The notes under the pieces are model-generated. The model did not search any database and had not been told where the DNA came from. It was given only the letters and a program-made list of their open reading frames with translations. Position numbers and translations under genes: made by a program. Positions 63,630 to 64,000 of a stretch of DNA of 64,000 nucleotides are shown in pieces. Source of the DNA: Vulcanimicrobiota bacterium (GTDB lineage Bacteria > Vulcanimicrobiota > Xenobia > Xenobiales > JADMJV01); NCBI GenBank assembly GCA_017307785.1, contig JAFKGI010000032.1, positions 1-64,000 of the forward strand. Direction: 5' to 3'. Every line of letters begins with the position of its first letter. Within the stretch, counting starts at the first letter, position 1.

Positions 63630-64000
63630 CTTCGTAGAGCCCGTTGCGGCGCTTGGGATCGCGACCCGAGTCGCGAATCATCTGTCGCAGGGATTCTTCG
63701 GTCAGTCCCACCGGAGTATCGCAGCCGGCCATGTGGGTGATGCGCTCATCCACCACCGTGCCGTCAAAATCATCGGCACCAAAGAACTGCGAACGGCGGG
63801 CGTTTTCAAGACCGCTCATAATCCAGTAAGCCTTGATATGGTCGAAATTATCCAACATCAGGCGGCCCACCGCGGTTTGGCGCACCACCTCGTCGCCACT
63901 GCGCAAAGGCAGCTTCTTGAGAGGCGTATTGTCCGGGTGGAAACGCAGCGGAATGAAGGCCAGAAAGCCACCGTGCTGATCCTGCAGATTGCGCAGGCGG
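63619..64000 (-). CDS. mqnE: Aminodeoxyfutalosine synthase MqnE, C-terminal part (cut by window end)
   Basis: The frame is open to the edge of the window, so its start is missing. The visible 126 residues match MqnE, the radical SAM enzyme of the futalosine menaquinone pathway: LQDQHGGFLAFIPLRFHPDN, VGRLMLDNFDHIKAYWIM, FGADDFDGTVVDERITHMAG and LTEESLRQMIRDSGRDP. The N-terminal CxxxCxxC cluster is beyond the edge. It overlaps the preceding gene by 11 bp, convergently. Confidence 0.85.
   Translation of the reverse strand, partial: RLRNLQDQHGGFLAFIPLRFHPDNTPLKKLPLRSGDEVVRQTAVGRLMLDNFDHIKAYWIMSGLENARRSQFFGADDFDGTVVDERITHMAGCDTPVGLTEESLRQMIRDSGRDPKRRNGLYEVIE

Overview
The window is a GC-rich, gene-dense bacterial chromosome segment made mostly of housekeeping genes. 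No integrase, transposase, phage structural gene, CRISPR array, rRNA or tRNA was recognised. Genes are packed with 1-14 bp stop/start overlaps (TTGA, GTGA, ATGA, once apparently CTGA), GTG and TTG starts are common, and Shine-Dalgarno sequences of the GGAGG type are frequent. The rpmE-prfA-prmC and accB-accC-nusB blocks resemble Terrabacteria (Firmicutes-like) synteny. A menaquinone futalosine-pathway gene (mqnE) lies at the right edge and a UbiD-family decarboxylase at 38.6-40.4 kb. With LysM/NlpC/SH3 cell-wall enzymes, PilZ and HtrA this suggests a free-living bacterium from a less-studied phylum (Armatimonadota- or Eremiobacterota-like is my guess only); the sequence does not fix the taxon.

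Layout. 0-3 kb: an unknown protein, a metallophosphoesterase, and molybdenum-enzyme genes fdhD and mobA meeting tail to tail. 3-10 kb (minus strand): rpmE, prfA, prmC, accB, accC, nusB, a class A PBP and mobA, apparently one transcription unit linking translation termination, fatty acid synthesis and wall synthesis. 10-14 kb (plus): amino-acid permease, GNAT, di-iron oxygenase-like protein, DUF4013 membrane protein. 14-18 kb: two very small proteins, a secreted transglutaminase-like protein, a THUMP-like methyltransferase and a leaderless cysteine-peptidase-like protein. 18-36 kb (plus): membrane spermidine-synthase-like protein, divergent RNB ribonuclease with an unusual leader, amidase, NCS2-like permease, CDP-alcohol phosphatidyltransferase, PNPOx/HugZ-like protein, PEP carboxylase, oligoendopeptidase F and a 1580-residue helicase-nuclease. 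36-40 kb (minus): TPR-like protein, WecE-type aminotransferase, UbiD. 40-48 kb (plus): aspartokinase-remnant/LysA fusion, YjbQ, and a transglutaminase / ATP-grasp-alpha-E / transglutaminase operon. 48.5-63.6 kb (almost all plus): PilZ, UgpC-type ATPase, JAMM-TM-LysM protein, NlpC/P60, YedF-like, GT2, HtrA, hexokinase, MoaD-MoaE fusion, two coiled-coil proteins, NlpC/P60 and a duplicated nucleoside-deoxyribosyltransferase-like protein.

Most notable. (1) The BCCP in the acc operon lacks the biotinyl lysine (Gly116 instead). (2) A JAMM-transmembrane-LysM protein is translationally coupled to a secreted NlpC/P60 hydrolase, and 5.5 kb away a MoaD-MoaE fusion needs exactly the sort of cleavage that JAMM enzymes perform. 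(3) Diaminopimelate decarboxylase is fused to an aspartokinase that has lost its catalytic motifs but keeps the regulatory part. (4) The RNB ribonuclease gene is preceded by a leader with mutually exclusive stems. (5) A perfect 20-bp CRP-consensus palindrome lies between the two coiled-coil genes, next to a hairpin that would cover the ribosome binding site.
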